From: Bacteroidota bacterium
Lineage (GTDB): Bacteria; Bacteroidota; Bacteroidia; Chitinophagales; Chitinophagaceae
DNA: 55,275 nucleotides
Direction of reading: 5' to 3'
NCBI GenBank assembly: GCA_013286425.1
Contig: JABDFS010000007.1
Location: forward strand, 173-55,447
Shown here: positions 42,470 through 51,464 of the stretch, piece by piece
How positions within the stretch are numbered: the first letter of the stretch is position 1
Layout of the letters: each line of letters starts with the position of its first letter
Position numbers and translations under genes: made by a program
Notes under the pieces: model-generated
The model's database searches: none
The model's input: the letters and a program-made list of their open reading frames with translations, nothing else
What the model was told of the DNA's origin: nothing

Positions 42470-42643
42470 TTATTTACCGGCAAGAAATTCTTTGATCTTG
42501 TCTTTATGCACAATCGCTTCTTTAAAAGTATAAGCGCCTGATTTAGGACTACGTACAGAACGTATAACCTTACTCCAGTTTTTTGCTTCTGATGCGGCTT
42601 TCTGATCTTTTGTCTTAATGGCCGTTTTTGCTGCCTTTGCCAT
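42470..42643 (-). CDS. DUF4295 protein (small ribosome-associated protein)
   Basis: This 57-residue basic protein starts MAKAAKTAIKTKDQKAASEA and ends DKIKEFLAGK, with Trp23 in the block KNWSKVIRSVRSPKSGAYTF. It is the DUF4295 protein that follows rpmB-rpmG in Bacteroidota. I recall it being described as ribosomal protein bL38 in Flavobacterium ribosome structures, which is from memory. Its start lies 2 bp after the rpmG stop, so all three genes form one operon, ended by the hairpin at 42420-42449. Confidence 0.88.
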   Translation of the reverse strand: MAKAAKTAIKTKDQKAASEAKNWSKVIRSVRSPKSGAYTFKEAIVHKDKIKEFLAGK

Positions 42644-42645
42644 GA

Positions 42646-42828
42646 TTATTTAATTTCTTTATGAACAGTTACTTTTTTCAAAATCGGGTTGTATTTTTTC
42701 AGTTCTAAACGTTCAGGAGTGTTTTTCTTATTTTTTTCAGAAATATAGCGGCTTGTACCCGGCTGGCCGCTGGTTTTATGCTCTGTGCATTCTAAAATTA
42801 CCTGAACTCTGTTTCCTTTCTTTGCCAT
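42646..42828 (-). CDS. rpmG: 50S ribosomal protein L33 (bL33)
   Basis: This 60-residue protein of the large subunit begins [18 protein letters not shown] and ends [14 protein letters not shown], matching bL33. The middle block [18 protein letters not shown] is conserved. It has one cysteine only and so is the zinc-free type. It lies 20 bp downstream of rpmB and 2 bp upstream of the DUF4295 gene. Confidence 0.97.
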   Translation of the reverse strand: MAKKGNRVQVILECTEHKTSGQPGTSRYISEKNKKNTPERLELKKYNPILKKVTVHKEIK

Positions 42829-42848
42829 TGTAAAGCGCTTTAATTACT

Positions 42849-43085
42849 TTAAATATGATTGCCGTTGGCTCTTAATTCTTTAATAACAGCAGCCAATCCT
42901 TTTTTATTAATAGTGCGGATTGCTTCAGTTGAAACTTTTAAAGTAACCCACTTGTCTTCTTCAGCAAAATAAAAACGTTTTGTTTGAAGATTTGGTAAAA
43001 AACGGCGCTTGGTCTTAATGTTTGAATGAGAAACATAATGGCCGCCCATTGGCTTTTTACCGGTTACTTCGCAAACTCTTGCCAT
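42849..43085 (-). CDS. rpmB: 50S ribosomal protein L28 (bL28)
   Basis: This 78-residue protein starts [20 protein letters not shown] and has the usual [18 protein letters not shown] block. The start is the ATG at 43083-43085. A longer frame reaching 43139 is excluded because the promoter -7 element (43107-43114) would then lie inside it. First gene of rpmB-rpmG-DUF4295. Confidence 0.97.
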   Translation of the reverse strand: MARVCEVTGKKPMGGHYVSHSNIKTKRRFLPNLQTKRFYFAEEDKWVTLKVSTEAIRTINKKGLAAVIKELRANGNHI

Positions 43086-43106
43086 AAAATCTTTTTTTTG
43101 GGACGG

Positions 43107-43114
43107 CAAAGGTA
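43107..43114 (-). promoter_or_regulatory. -7 element TACCTTTG for the ribosomal cluster
   Basis: Full match to TAnnTTTG on the minus strand, 22 bp before the rpmB ATG. A TTG lies about 22 bp further upstream as a possible -33. Confidence 0.6.
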
Positions 43115-43202
43115 ATGAACTGCTGCCAATAAATCGCAATCATTATCAAAGTTTTTGCAAAAACCCTGTTTCTGATTTGTGAATATTATATTACCGGCCC
43201 CT

Positions 43203-43235
43203 GTAATGCTGTTTGGCTTCGTTGCGTCGCATTAC
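43203..43235. repeat. Inverted repeat GTAATGC ... GCATTAC
   Basis: Perfect 7-bp arms around 19 nt, between rpmB and the upstream lipoprotein gene on the same strand. The inner sequence (GGCTTCGTTGCGTCGC) resembles a dispersed intergenic element of related genomes (recollection). It could end the lipoprotein transcript. Confidence 0.35.
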
Positions 43236-43304
43236 CGTCATCTGTATAATCGTTATGCAGCTACAGGTTTAACTGTACAGGTTACAACATAATTTTTAGA
43301 ATTA

Positions 43305-43763
43305 TCATTGCGCATCGCCCTGGTAAGCTGCAACTGCATAATGTTTCAAAACTTTTATCTTTAGCGAATTATCTTCAAAATACACAAGCTTTGATTCCCT
43401 GAACTGTTTCTTTTCATCGTTAAAACCAACAATGCAAGACGGCCGTATTGAATCTCCCTTTACAATTTCTACTGAAGGTTGAATACCAAAATTGGGAACC
43501 TTTAAAGTGTCTTCTTCATCAAGATTTTTATATTGGATCTTTACCAGGTAATGAAAGGTTTGTTTGGTTTCAAACAAACTCACCTTAAAATCATCTGTTG
43601 TCTCAAAACTCTTTACCGTTTCAGAATATGTTTTAACAGGATTTGGATTTACATCAGATCGTTCCAGCGGAATATTTTCATAATCTCCGGATGCGCTTTT
43701 ATTGTTGTTTGTATTGCAGGAAACAACAAGACAGCTTATTAAAATTAAAAGAAGGGGTTTCAT
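43305..43763 (-). CDS. Hypothetical lipoprotein
   Basis: This 152-residue protein has a lipoprotein signal (lipobox LVVSC, Cys16), a short Asn-rich linker and a compact domain of alternating strands (DDFKVSLFETKQTFHYLVKI and ESKLVYFEDNSLKIKV). No family is recognised. Probably attached to a membrane on the periplasmic side. It stands alone between rpmB and the TPR regulator. Confidence 0.75.
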   Translation of the reverse strand: MKPLLLILISCLVVSCNTNNNKSASGDYENIPLERSDVNPNPVKTYSETVKSFETTDDFKVSLFETKQTFHYLVKIQYKNLDEEDTLKVPNFGIQPSVEIVKGDSIRPSCIVGFNDEKKQFRESKLVYFEDNSLKIKVLKHYAVAAYQGDAQ

Positions 43764-43843
43764 TTGCTTTTCTGATATGGGTGTAAAAATAAAAAAGGCT
43801 GTTTTTTTAGCAACCTCTTTCTGTATAAAATTTAATTTATTTT

Positions 43844-45475
43844 TTATAACTGTAACTGTATGACTCCTGTTTTACTTTCTGAAAGGCAATATATCTGCAC
43901 ATTTAAAATAGCTGTATATATTTTTTTTGTAAGCGTTTTATCAAACAAAAAAGCATTTAAATATGCTTCCATAATATTATCAATATAAGGAAACCGCTGT
44001 CGTAATTGAGTAGCACATTGTTTTGCCTCATCTATATTATTAAGTTCAGAAAATGCTGCTGTTTTTATCAATAATTCCCATGGAACGTGCGGCATATTCA
44101 TTTTTTCAGCCCAATAGATGGCATCTTCATAGGCTTCGTTCTTAAAATAGTAAAAGCTGATTCCGCCATTGAGCCACCATTGATAATAGGGATTAAGGTG
44201 AACCGAATCATCCAGCAATTTCATACCTCTTTCGTATTCACCGGCAAATATGAGGCAGGCTCCAATTCCTCCCATTATGCCTGCAGCACCAGGTTTTATA
44301 TTTGACCAGTCATTTATTGCTTTCATGCATTCGGGCTTGTTTTGCAAAAAAAGATTTGCAAGTGCTATCGTTTGGTAAGCATGCTGGCACAACGGATCAA
44401 TTTTTAAAGCTGTTTTTCCGCATTTAAGCCCCTCTTCTATTACATTTTCAACGTTGTCCGTTTTATATCCCATAAAAAAACCAGCTACATAAATTTCACC
44501 CAATACAGCCCATCCCAAAGCATAACCGGGGTCTACCTTAACCGAATACTGCAGCGCCGCAATTGATCTTTTATAAATATCTTCTTTAATGTCATTTACA
44601 AAATGATAATACCAAAAAATCGCATCAAATACTTTAAGGTCATCAATGCTATTCTTATATAACAGGTTGGAAGCATGCCTTAAAATAGCACCAAATTGCC
44701 CGGCAGTCTGGTTTATTACTTTCCAGACAATTTCATCCTGGATCTCAAAAAAATCATGTACCGTATTTTTTCTTTCATAAGAATTTGCCCAAAGTTGCTC
44801 TCTCGTTTCGCTCAAAACAAGCTGTACTCTTACCCTTAACTGGTTACTGTCACTTTGAACAGTACCGGTTAAAATATATTTCGCATCGAGCAGTAAGCCG
44901 GCTTCCTTTATATCAACCACTTTATCAGCAATACTGCGACAGGAATAATAAGAGATAACAGAGAGGTCAGGGTATGATGCCAGTTCTGTACTTATCTGGT
45001 CGCCCAAACCATCTGCAAAAAAAACAGCTTCGGCATCAATACTATTATTTTTAAATGGCAGCACTGCTACGGATGGTTTCTTTCTAACAATAATCTCCGG
45101 CTGATTTGAATTTTGTTCCGTATTATCTGAACTTATCCATTCTGAAAATACGGGAACATAGCTTCCTTTAGGTATTGAAATTACAACAGGATCATTTTTT
45201 CCGCCCGTAGCATAATACTCATATAAAGCGCGCCTTAATCTTCCTGCGTGAATGCGTACAATAGGGTCAACCTTCGGGCTAAAACGGCTTGTTTTGGATA
45301 GAACATTTATGCCGATAGTATATTCTTTTAATTGAGTTGCATTACCGGCAAGGGTTTCTTCCACCACAAATCTCAGGAAACGGGATAAAGCATTTGAATT
45401 AATAAACACTTCTGCGGAAAGAATACGCTCAAGCTGTTTAATCACCTCACCTGAGGTAAAATTTCCTTCTTTCAT
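43844..45475 (-). CDS. Putative regulator: N-terminal helical domain, TolB/CyaA-like domain, TPR repeats
   Basis: This 543-residue soluble protein has three parts. Residues 1-115 form a helical, possibly DNA-binding domain with QLERILSAEVFINSNALSRFL and VDPIVRIHAGRLRRALYEYY, a domain I know from proteins annotated as adenylate-cyclase-like or TolB-like regulators. Residues 132-250 match the TolB-N/CyaA-like domain (VLPFKNNSIDAEAVFFADGL, and YILTGTVQSDSNQLRV). Residues 270-520 carry TPR-like helices. There is no cyclase or signal-peptide sequence. It is divergent from the sulfatase gene, with an inverted repeat (45553-45581) between, so it may control it (inference). Confidence 0.78.
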   Translation of the reverse strand: MKEGNFTSGEVIKQLERILSAEVFINSNALSRFLRFVVEETLAGNATQLKEYTIGINVLSKTSRFSPKVDPIVRIHAGRLRRALYEYYATGGKNDPVVISIPKGSYVPVFSEWISSDNTEQNSNQPEIIVRKKPSVAVLPFKNNSIDAEAVFFADGLGDQISTELASYPDLSVISYYSCRSIADKVVDIKEAGLLLDAKYILTGTVQSDSNQLRVRVQLVLSETREQLWANSYERKNTVHDFFEIQDEIVWKVINQTAGQFGAILRHASNLLYKNSIDDLKVFDAIFWYYHFVNDIKEDIYKRSIAALQYSVKVDPGYALGWAVLGEIYVAGFFMGYKTDNVENVIEEGLKCGKTALKIDPLCQHAYQTIALANLFLQNKPECMKAINDWSNIKPGAAGIMGGIGACLIFAGEYERGMKLLDDSVHLNPYYQWWLNGGISFYYFKNEAYEDAIYWAEKMNMPHVPWELLIKTAAFSELNNIDEAKQCATQLRQRFPYIDNIMEAYLNAFLFDKTLTKKIYTAILNVQIYCLSESKTGVIQLQL

Positions 45476-45552
45476 TTACTGCTGTTTTACGGTATGTTAC
45501 TCTAATTGTCTTGGTGATAGCTTTTGCGAAAGTCAATATTTGCAAATAGTTC

Positions 45553-45581
45553 TAAGAAATGAAAGGTATAAAAATTTCTTA
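45553..45581. promoter_or_regulatory. Inverted repeat TAAGAAAT-N13-ATTTCTTA between regulator and sulfatase
   Basis: Exact 8-bp arms separated by 13 bp (21-bp centre spacing) in the 196-bp divergent gap. A second small palindrome, ATTTGCAAAT, lies at 45538-45547. The arrangement suits an operator. Confidence 0.4.
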
Positions 45582-45671
45582 AGGCATAAAAAATTGTTCA
45601 AGAAATATCCTGTTCCTGCGAAGTGATAGCTCATAAGCTTTAATTTTAAATCTATCAAAAACCAATACAAA

Positions 45672-47372
45672 ATGAGACAGTTGCATGTGTTGATCTGTAT
45701 CGCAGTAATTGGCTTTTCTTCCTGCAATCAAACAAAGCAAAAAGAAGAAAGCCAGCCTTCCAAACCAAACATATTAATCATTGTTGCAGACGACCTGGGC
45801 TACAGTGACATTCATCCGTTTGGAGGCAATATTCAAACACCTGCATTGGATGAGCTTGCAAAAAACAGTATGTTATTTTCCGGGTTTCATGTTCAGCCAA
45901 CCTGCTCGCCAACACGTTCATCATTGCTTACAGGCAACGACAACCATGTTGCCGGTTTGGGAATTATGAGTGAAATGGATTACCCTACCTTACACGATCA
46001 GCATCTTCCCGGCTACTCCGGGCATCTGAGTGACCAGGTGGTAACAATTCCGGAAATATTGCGCAGCAACGGTTATCATACTTACATGACAGGCAAATGG
46101 CATTTGGGTGAAGGTAGCGGACAAGATCCTTACGATCGTGGTTTTGAACAAACCTTTATCCTGGGAACAGGTGGCGGCAGTCACTGGAATGATAAGAAAG
46201 CTTTAGCGCCTCCGCAGCATATGGCTTATACAAGAAACGGTAAAGAAGTTGACCCTCCGCAGGATTTCTATTCTTCAAAAAATTATACTGATTCAATGCT
46301 TGCGTTCATTGACAGGAACAGGCAGGACAATAAACCTTTCTTTGCCTATCTCTCTTACACTGCTGTGCACGATCCTTTACACGTACCCAAAGAATACATT
46401 GATAAATACAAGGGAAAATTTGACATGGGCTGGGATTCACTCTGGATGCTTCGCCTGAACAATTTAAAAGCGCTGGGCCTTGTTGATAAAGATGCAAATA
46501 ATTTTATACGCAACTCCGCTATACCAAAATGGTCTTCTCTTTCACATGAGCAGCAGGAACATCTTGCAAGAGAAATGGAAGTGTATGCCGGTATGCTCGA
46601 TTATATGGATATGAGCATAAACCGTGTTATCAGTTACCTGAAAAAAAATGGAATGTATGATAACACCATGATCATTTTTATGAGCGATAACGGTGCGAAC
46701 GGAGCAGTGGCAACTACCTACCCGGGAAATAGTGATGGCAGGTATCTTTCCTCTTTTGATAATTCACTGAACAATCTTGGCCTGCAAAATTCTTATGCGG
46801 AAATGGGACCAGGTTGGGCACAGGCATCAACTTCTCCGTACAGGTTTTTCAAAAGCTTTACTTCAGAAGGTGGAATTAAAGCTCCGCTGATCATTAAGAT
46901 GCCGGGACAAATGAAAGATGCCGGGCAATGGAATAAAAGCTTTGTGCATGTTACTGATATAATGCCAACTATTCTTGAGCTTACAGGTGCATCTTACCCA
47001 CAGCAATACGAAGGAAAAGATATGCATCCGCTCATAGGAAAGTCTTTGTTGCCGGTGTTGAAAGGTGATTCAACAACTGTTCATTCAAATGATGGAATGG
47101 GCTGGGAATTATTTGAAATGAAAGCTTATATAAAAGGCAACTGGAAAATCTTACGCCTGCCCCAGCCTTTCGGAACAGGTGAATGGCAATTATTTGATTT
47201 GGAAAAAGATCCCGGGGAAACAACTGATGTTTCAGATAAATTTCCTGATATAAAAAATGAATTGATAAAAGCATGGAATGAGTATGCAAAACAGAATGAA
47301 GTATATGATCATCGCGGGCATTTTGATTCATTATACAGGGCCAGTTATAAACCTCAGAATGATGACGATTAA
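45672..47372 (+). CDS. Lipoprotein arylsulfatase (formylglycine type)
   Basis: This 566-residue family S1 sulfatase would remove sulfate esters in the periplasm or at the cell surface. A lipobox (GFSSC, Cys18) is followed by the calcium ligands Asp40/Asp41 (VADDLGYSD). The modification motif is Cys78-Ser-Pro-Thr-Arg82, whose cysteine becomes formylglycine. GKWHLGEG near residue 142 and MSDNGANG near 340 complete the active site. Cys-type sulfatases need an anaerobic sulfatase-maturating enzyme or FGE; neither is in the window. No SusC/SusD or other glycan-use genes are adjacent, so this is not part of a recognisable polysaccharide locus. The divergent neighbour is a candidate regulator. Confidence 0.94.
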   Translation: MRQLHVLICIAVIGFSSCNQTKQKEESQPSKPNILIIVADDLGYSDIHPFGGNIQTPALDELAKNSMLFSGFHVQPTCSPTRSSLLTGNDNHVAGLGIMSEMDYPTLHDQHLPGYSGHLSDQVVTIPEILRSNGYHTYMTGKWHLGEGSGQDPYDRGFEQTFILGTGGGSHWNDKKALAPPQHMAYTRNGKEVDPPQDFYSSKNYTDSMLAFIDRNRQDNKPFFAYLSYTAVHDPLHVPKEYIDKYKGKFDMGWDSLWMLRLNNLKALGLVDKDANNFIRNSAIPKWSSLSHEQQEHLAREMEVYAGMLDYMDMSINRVISYLKKNGMYDNTMIIFMSDNGANGAVATTYPGNSDGRYLSSFDNSLNNLGLQNSYAEMGPGWAQASTSPYRFFKSFTSEGGIKAPLIIKMPGQMKDAGQWNKSFVHVTDIMPTILELTGASYPQQYEGKDMHPLIGKSLLPVLKGDSTTVHSNDGMGWELFEMKAYIKGNWKILRLPQPFGTGEWQLFDLEKDPGETTDVSDKFPDIKNELIKAWNEYAKQNEVYDHRGHFDSLYRASYKPQNDDD

Positions 47373-47440
47373 TAATCAGGTTAGACGCCTGGGGGAATCA
47401 TTAAATTATTATCAATAGCAAGCCCGGATGCATACATTAT

Positions 47441-48181
47441 ATGGAAAAGTATATTTTTTCCTGCAAGAATTGTGGCAATCAATTCGAAGGAAAATTCTGC
47501 AATGTTTGTGGCCAGAAAGCGAGTACATACAGGATAACATGGAAAGAAGTATGGCATCATCTTCCGCATGCTATTCTTCATCTGAATGAAGAATTTCTTT
47601 ACACCGTAAAGGAATTAACAGTAAGGCCGGGCGATATGATACGTGAGTACCTGGAAGGAAAACGTAAGCCTCATTTCAACCCGTTTTTAATGTTGACATT
47701 ACTGGCAGGTTTATGTTCTTACCTGTATGTGCATTTTCATTTTCAAACAATTCTTGCCTCAGTAAGTCTTGATAAGCTGGAAGAACAAAACGCCTTGCTT
47801 GCGCACAAATATTTTGCCGTAAGGACTATAATTTTTTGCCTGATCTGCAGTGTGGGTGATTACCTGTTCTTTTATGAGAAAAAATATACACTTCCTGAAA
47901 TGGTGATAGCGAATACTTTTATGTTTAGTGAGGTTACTGTGTTCCAGTTGCTGTTCATTCCATTTCTATTGCTGGGTAGGTACCTTGATATTAATTTTTA
48001 TTTCAGGGTCTTTTTTGTTGTAGCCGTATTGATTTATTTGTTTACTGCAAGATACCGGTTCTATAAAGCAACCGGCAATAAAAAACTTACTGCAAAAATT
48101 GTTATTGCCATTTTATCTTATCTCGTTATCATTATTATAATCGGCCAGGAATTGGTACACCCTTTTTTTAAAACCAGTTGA
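47441..48181 (+). CDS. DUF3667 zinc-ribbon membrane protein
   Basis: This 246-residue protein opens with a zinc ribbon (Cys8, Cys11, Cys20, Cys23 in CKNCGNQF...CNVCGQKA). An amphipathic block follows (LHLNEEFLYTVKELTVRPGDMIREYLEGKRK shortened: HLNEEFLYTVKEL, RPGDMIREYL), the hallmark of DUF3667. There are then five membrane helices (about residues 88-245). Function unknown; the family is common in Bacteroidota. It lies between the sulfatase and the YG-rich secreted protein, all on the plus strand, with gaps of 68 and 34 bp. Confidence 0.88.
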   Translation: MEKYIFSCKNCGNQFEGKFCNVCGQKASTYRITWKEVWHHLPHAILHLNEEFLYTVKELTVRPGDMIREYLEGKRKPHFNPFLMLTLLAGLCSYLYVHFHFQTILASVSLDKLEEQNALLAHKYFAVRTIIFCLICSVGDYLFFYEKKYTLPEMVIANTFMFSEVTVFQLLFIPFLLLGRYLDINFYFRVFFVVAVLIYLFTARYRFYKATGNKKLTAKIVIAILSYLVIIIIIGQELVHPFFKTS

Positions 48182-48215
48182 TACCTAAGAAAATTTCTAA
48201 AAATAAATAACACTT

Positions 48216-50330
48216 ATGATAAAAAGTTTTGTATGCTGCATGCTCCTGTTTGTAGCAATAAATATTGCATCTGCACAGGAACAATGGCCGCGTACCTTGG
48301 AAAATGCAAATGGCGGAAAAATAGCCTTGTACCAGCCACAGCCGGAAAAAATGGAAGGCAATATTATTACAGGAAGAACTGCATTTTCGGTAAAGCAAAA
48401 ATCGACGGATGAGCCTGTGTTCGGAGCATTATGGTTTACTGCTGTTATGGAAACAAACCGCGATAACAGGATGGCTGTATTACAAAGTATAAAGATCAAC
48501 GACATTAAACTAACAGGCACAGAAGATACCGCGCAGACCAATGAATTAAAAGCTTATCTCGAAACTGAAATACCGAAATTAAAATTAAGCACTACTATGG
48601 ATGACATAGCTGCTGCGGTTGAACAGGAGCAGAAAAATGCATCAGTAAATTTAAAAAACGATCCGCCAAAGATCATCTATACAAAACAGCCATCAATACT
48701 GGTATTGATTGATGGAGATCCTAAACTGCAACAGGATGAGAAGCTGAAAATGAAACGCGTTATCAATAGTGTATTTCTTATTGTACAGTATCCGAAAGAC
48801 AATCAATATTATTTATACGGAGGTACAACATGGTACACTTCTGCTTCCATTAATACAGGCTGGAAGCAGGCAACAAAACTGCCGGCAGAGTTGCAGGAAC
48901 TGGATAAACAGATTAAAGCAGAAGAGCAAAAACAAAATCAAACAAAATCCCAGGCATCGCAGGATGCAGCGCCGGCTGTTATTATAGCAACACAACCAAC
49001 AGAATTGCTGCAATCAAAAGGTGAAGCAAATTTTGCAACCATTACAGGAACACAGCTTTTATATGTCTCCAACAGTGACGACCAGGTTTTTATGAACATC
49101 GCTACTAATAAATATTACGTACTGCTATCAGGCCGCTGGTACACTGCTTCATCTTTAACTGATGCTGATAAATGGTCGTATGTAGCGAATAACCAGTTGC
49201 CTGCTGATTTTGCCAAAATACCGAAAGGCTCTGAAAAGGATGCAGTGCTTGCAAGCGTTGCGGGCACAGATGAAGCGCATGATGCAGTGATGGATGCGCA
49301 AATTCCCCAGACGGCAAAGGTTGACCGTAAAACTGCTACCTGTACGGTAAAGTATGATGGTGATCCAAAGTTTGAAAAGATAGAAGGCACGAGCCTTTAC
49401 CTGGCGCAAAATACCAGCAGCACTGTTATAAAATCAGGCAATAATTATTACTGCGTAGACAATGGTGTATGGTTCAAATCAGCAAAACCGGATGGTCCAT
49501 GGACGGCATCAGATGAGCGCCCGAAAGACGTCGATAATATTCCTGCAAGCAGTGGTGCGTATAATATTAAATACGTGTACATCTATGAAACCACGCCTCA
49601 ATATATTTATGTAGGCTATACGCCGGGTTACATGGGATGTTATGTGTATGGCCCTGTGGTAGTGTATGGAACCGGGTTTTATTATAATCCATGGTATGGT
49701 GTTTATTATTATCCGCGCCCGGTTACTTATGGTTTTAGTATGCATTACAACCCATGGACAGGATGGAGCATGGGCTTTCATTACAGCACCGGTTTTTTTA
49801 GCTTTCACTTTTATACCGGTGGTTATCATGGTTACTGGGGGCCGCCGGTTTACCGGCCTCCTTATTACCCGCATTATCGCGGTGGGATATATGGAGGACG
49901 TGGCCCTGTTTACATTGGCGGCGACGTAAACATTAATATTGATAATTCGAACAATATTTACAACAGGCGCAACGGCGTTTCAACAAACGACATTAAGAGA
50001 ACAGGCAATATTAAAAACCAGCCTGTTAACAGTGATATTAAAAAATCAAATCAGCCCAACAACCTGAACAGGAATAATGTGGTTGCGGATAAACAGGGTA
50101 ATATATACCAGCGCAACCAGCAGGGTAACTGGCAGGAAAGAAATGGCAATAGCTGGCAACCGGCAAATAATACTGCTGATAATAACCTGGATAAACAAAT
50201 GGAGAACCGTGAGCGGAGCCAGGATCTCAATAACAATTTTAATCAGACAAACCGCGGGGGGAATCTTGGTGGAAGTACAAAAAAACCAGCCACTGCTAAT
50301 TCAAAACCCGGTGGGACTAAAAAGAAATAA
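48216..50330 (+). CDS. Exported multi-repeat protein with Tyr/Gly-rich region
   Basis: This 704-residue protein has a signal peptide ending NIASAQ. Residues 25-165 form an N-terminal domain. Then come three related units (about 168-235, 270-325 and 385-440), each with a pattern like NxYYxxxxGxWYxSxxxxxxW, for example GGTTWYTSASINTGW, SGRWYTASSLTDADKW and DNGVWFKSAKPDGPW. A Tyr/Gly/Pro-rich stretch (about 455-575) and an Asn/Gln-rich tail (580-704) follow. Similar proteins are often labelled carbohydrate-binding family V/XII (recollection, weak). It is probably surface-exposed and possibly adhesive. No T9SS tail. Confidence 0.78.
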   Translation: MIKSFVCCMLLFVAINIASAQEQWPRTLENANGGKIALYQPQPEKMEGNIITGRTAFSVKQKSTDEPVFGALWFTAVMETNRDNRMAVLQSIKINDIKLTGTEDTAQTNELKAYLETEIPKLKLSTTMDDIAAAVEQEQKNASVNLKNDPPKIIYTKQPSILVLIDGDPKLQQDEKLKMKRVINSVFLIVQYPKDNQYYLYGGTTWYTSASINTGWKQATKLPAELQELDKQIKAEEQKQNQTKSQASQDAAPAVIIATQPTELLQSKGEANFATITGTQLLYVSNSDDQVFMNIATNKYYVLLSGRWYTASSLTDADKWSYVANNQLPADFAKIPKGSEKDAVLASVAGTDEAHDAVMDAQIPQTAKVDRKTATCTVKYDGDPKFEKIEGTSLYLAQNTSSTVIKSGNNYYCVDNGVWFKSAKPDGPWTASDERPKDVDNIPASSGAYNIKYVYIYETTPQYIYVGYTPGYMGCYVYGPVVVYGTGFYYNPWYGVYYYPRPVTYGFSMHYNPWTGWSMGFHYSTGFFSFHFYTGGYHGYWGPPVYRPPYYPHYRGGIYGGRGPVYIGGDVNINIDNSNNIYNRRNGVSTNDIKRTGNIKNQPVNSDIKKSNQPNNLNRNNVVADKQGNIYQRNQQGNWQERNGNSWQPANNTADNNLDKQMENRERSQDLNNNFNQTNRGGNLGGSTKKPATANSKPGGTKKK

Positions 50331-50430
50331 TTATTTTCTCATAGCCGGGGAATAGAACTTGCAAATCAACTGCATTCAAACTGATAGCAATAAATGACAG
50401 GTTCTATATGTGCGCAAGCGTTGATTTATT

Positions 50431-51291
50431 TTAATGTACCCAATATTTTTTTCCGAAAGTATAATTAGCTGTAAGCGAAGGGCCGTTATACCCCCATTTA
50501 AAGCTGCCTGAGAGTATAGGTTTAGTGGCATCTACTTTGAAGTTTAAACCTGTATAGCCTAAGGAAAGATCTAATTGTTTCAGGGCGTGCCAGGAAAAAG
50601 CAAATGACCCGCCCAATATCCTACCTGTAATATCACCTACAGTTAATGACAGGTAGTTGATCTCGCCATTTATAGCAAACCTGTTACTGATGGCATAACC
50701 TCCCCAAATACCCACATCAGGCAAGGGTGCGGTAAACCCAAAATCATCTTCCAAAGCAAAAGATGCGCTGGCACCGTTTGCACTTAACCCTGCCTTTGTA
50801 TGAACAATGTGAACACCAACGATAAGTCCCAATTCATACCTTGGTTTTTCAAGAATGCTGTAGCCGTAAGAAAAACGAAAAATGTCTGTATTGAAGAAAG
50901 CATTCACTGATGAATTGATATGAAAAGTGTCTTCACCAAAATGAATGTCTTTCTGTAAAGTATAGGTTGAACTCCTGTTGAAACTGTAATAATTCAGGTC
51001 AAATCTTGACCGCCGTTTTATCCGGTATTGAAAACCGGCAATAAAAGTACCGGTAGACCTGTTAAATCCAAGATCGTTCTCAAAATCAATATCGGTACCC
51101 ATATCGCCGTTAGTTAACCCAACCTCTATGTTGGTGTTGTTTATAGGTACAAAAGTTCCTGCGGTTGCACGAAAACGCTCAACAAACCAGGGAGCCCGGT
51201 ATACTTTTTTGTCTGATACTGAATCTGTTTGCGCTACACAATAAACTACAACCGGGAATATAAAAAGCAGCAGGCATACTAGTCTTTTCAT
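50431..51291 (-). CDS. Putative outer-membrane beta-barrel protein
   Basis: This 286-residue protein has a signal peptide (MKRLVCLLLFIFPVVVYC to AQT) and then alternating amphipathic strands with aromatic girdles. Examples are GFQYRIKRRSRFDLNYYSF, FRFSYGYSI and LDLSLGYTGLNFKV. It ends in the strand LTANYTFGKKYWVH, typical of an outer-membrane barrel of about ten to twelve strands. I start at the ATG 51289-51291 because the signal peptide begins there; an upstream ATG at 51318 adds nine residues. No specific function can be given. Confidence 0.75.
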   Translation of the reverse strand: MKRLVCLLLFIFPVVVYCVAQTDSVSDKKVYRAPWFVERFRATAGTFVPINNTNIEVGLTNGDMGTDIDFENDLGFNRSTGTFIAGFQYRIKRRSRFDLNYYSFNRSSTYTLQKDIHFGEDTFHINSSVNAFFNTDIFRFSYGYSILEKPRYELGLIVGVHIVHTKAGLSANGASASFALEDDFGFTAPLPDVGIWGGYAISNRFAINGEINYLSLTVGDITGRILGGSFAFSWHALKQLDLSLGYTGLNFKVDATKPILSGSFKWGYNGPSLTANYTFGKKYWVH

Positions 51292-51416
51292 TGCATTGTT
51301 ATTTGGTCTGGTGTTCAATTAAAGTTATAGCAGCAAAGGTACTTCTAATGACGGCAGGTATGTAAAATATAATCTATAATATCCGGTATTAAATGTGTGA
51401 AGTATAAAAAAATAAA

Positions 51417-51445
51417 AAGCCGCTCCAATATGCAGGAAGCGGCTT
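51417..51445 (-). terminator. Terminator of hppA
   Basis: AAGCCGCT (51417-51424) and AGCGGCTT (51438-51445) form a perfect 8-bp stem with a 13-nt loop. On the minus strand it is followed by a long T-rich tract, right for ending the hppA transcript 20 bp past its stop. Confidence 0.9.
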
Positions 51446-51464
51446 CTCAAAAATATAACCCCGG

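Noticed and set aside
43086..43139. N-terminal extension of ribosomal protein L28
   Set aside because: The -7 promoter element at 43107-43114 lies inside it and bL28 starts [12 protein letters not shown].
43844..45475. Adenylate cyclase
   Set aside because: Resembles proteins annotated so, but no cyclase catalytic domain is visible; only the TolB/CyaA-like and TPR parts.
45672..48181. Polysaccharide utilisation locus around the sulfatase
   Set aside because: No SusC/SusD pair, glycoside hydrolase or hybrid two-component regulator is adjacent.
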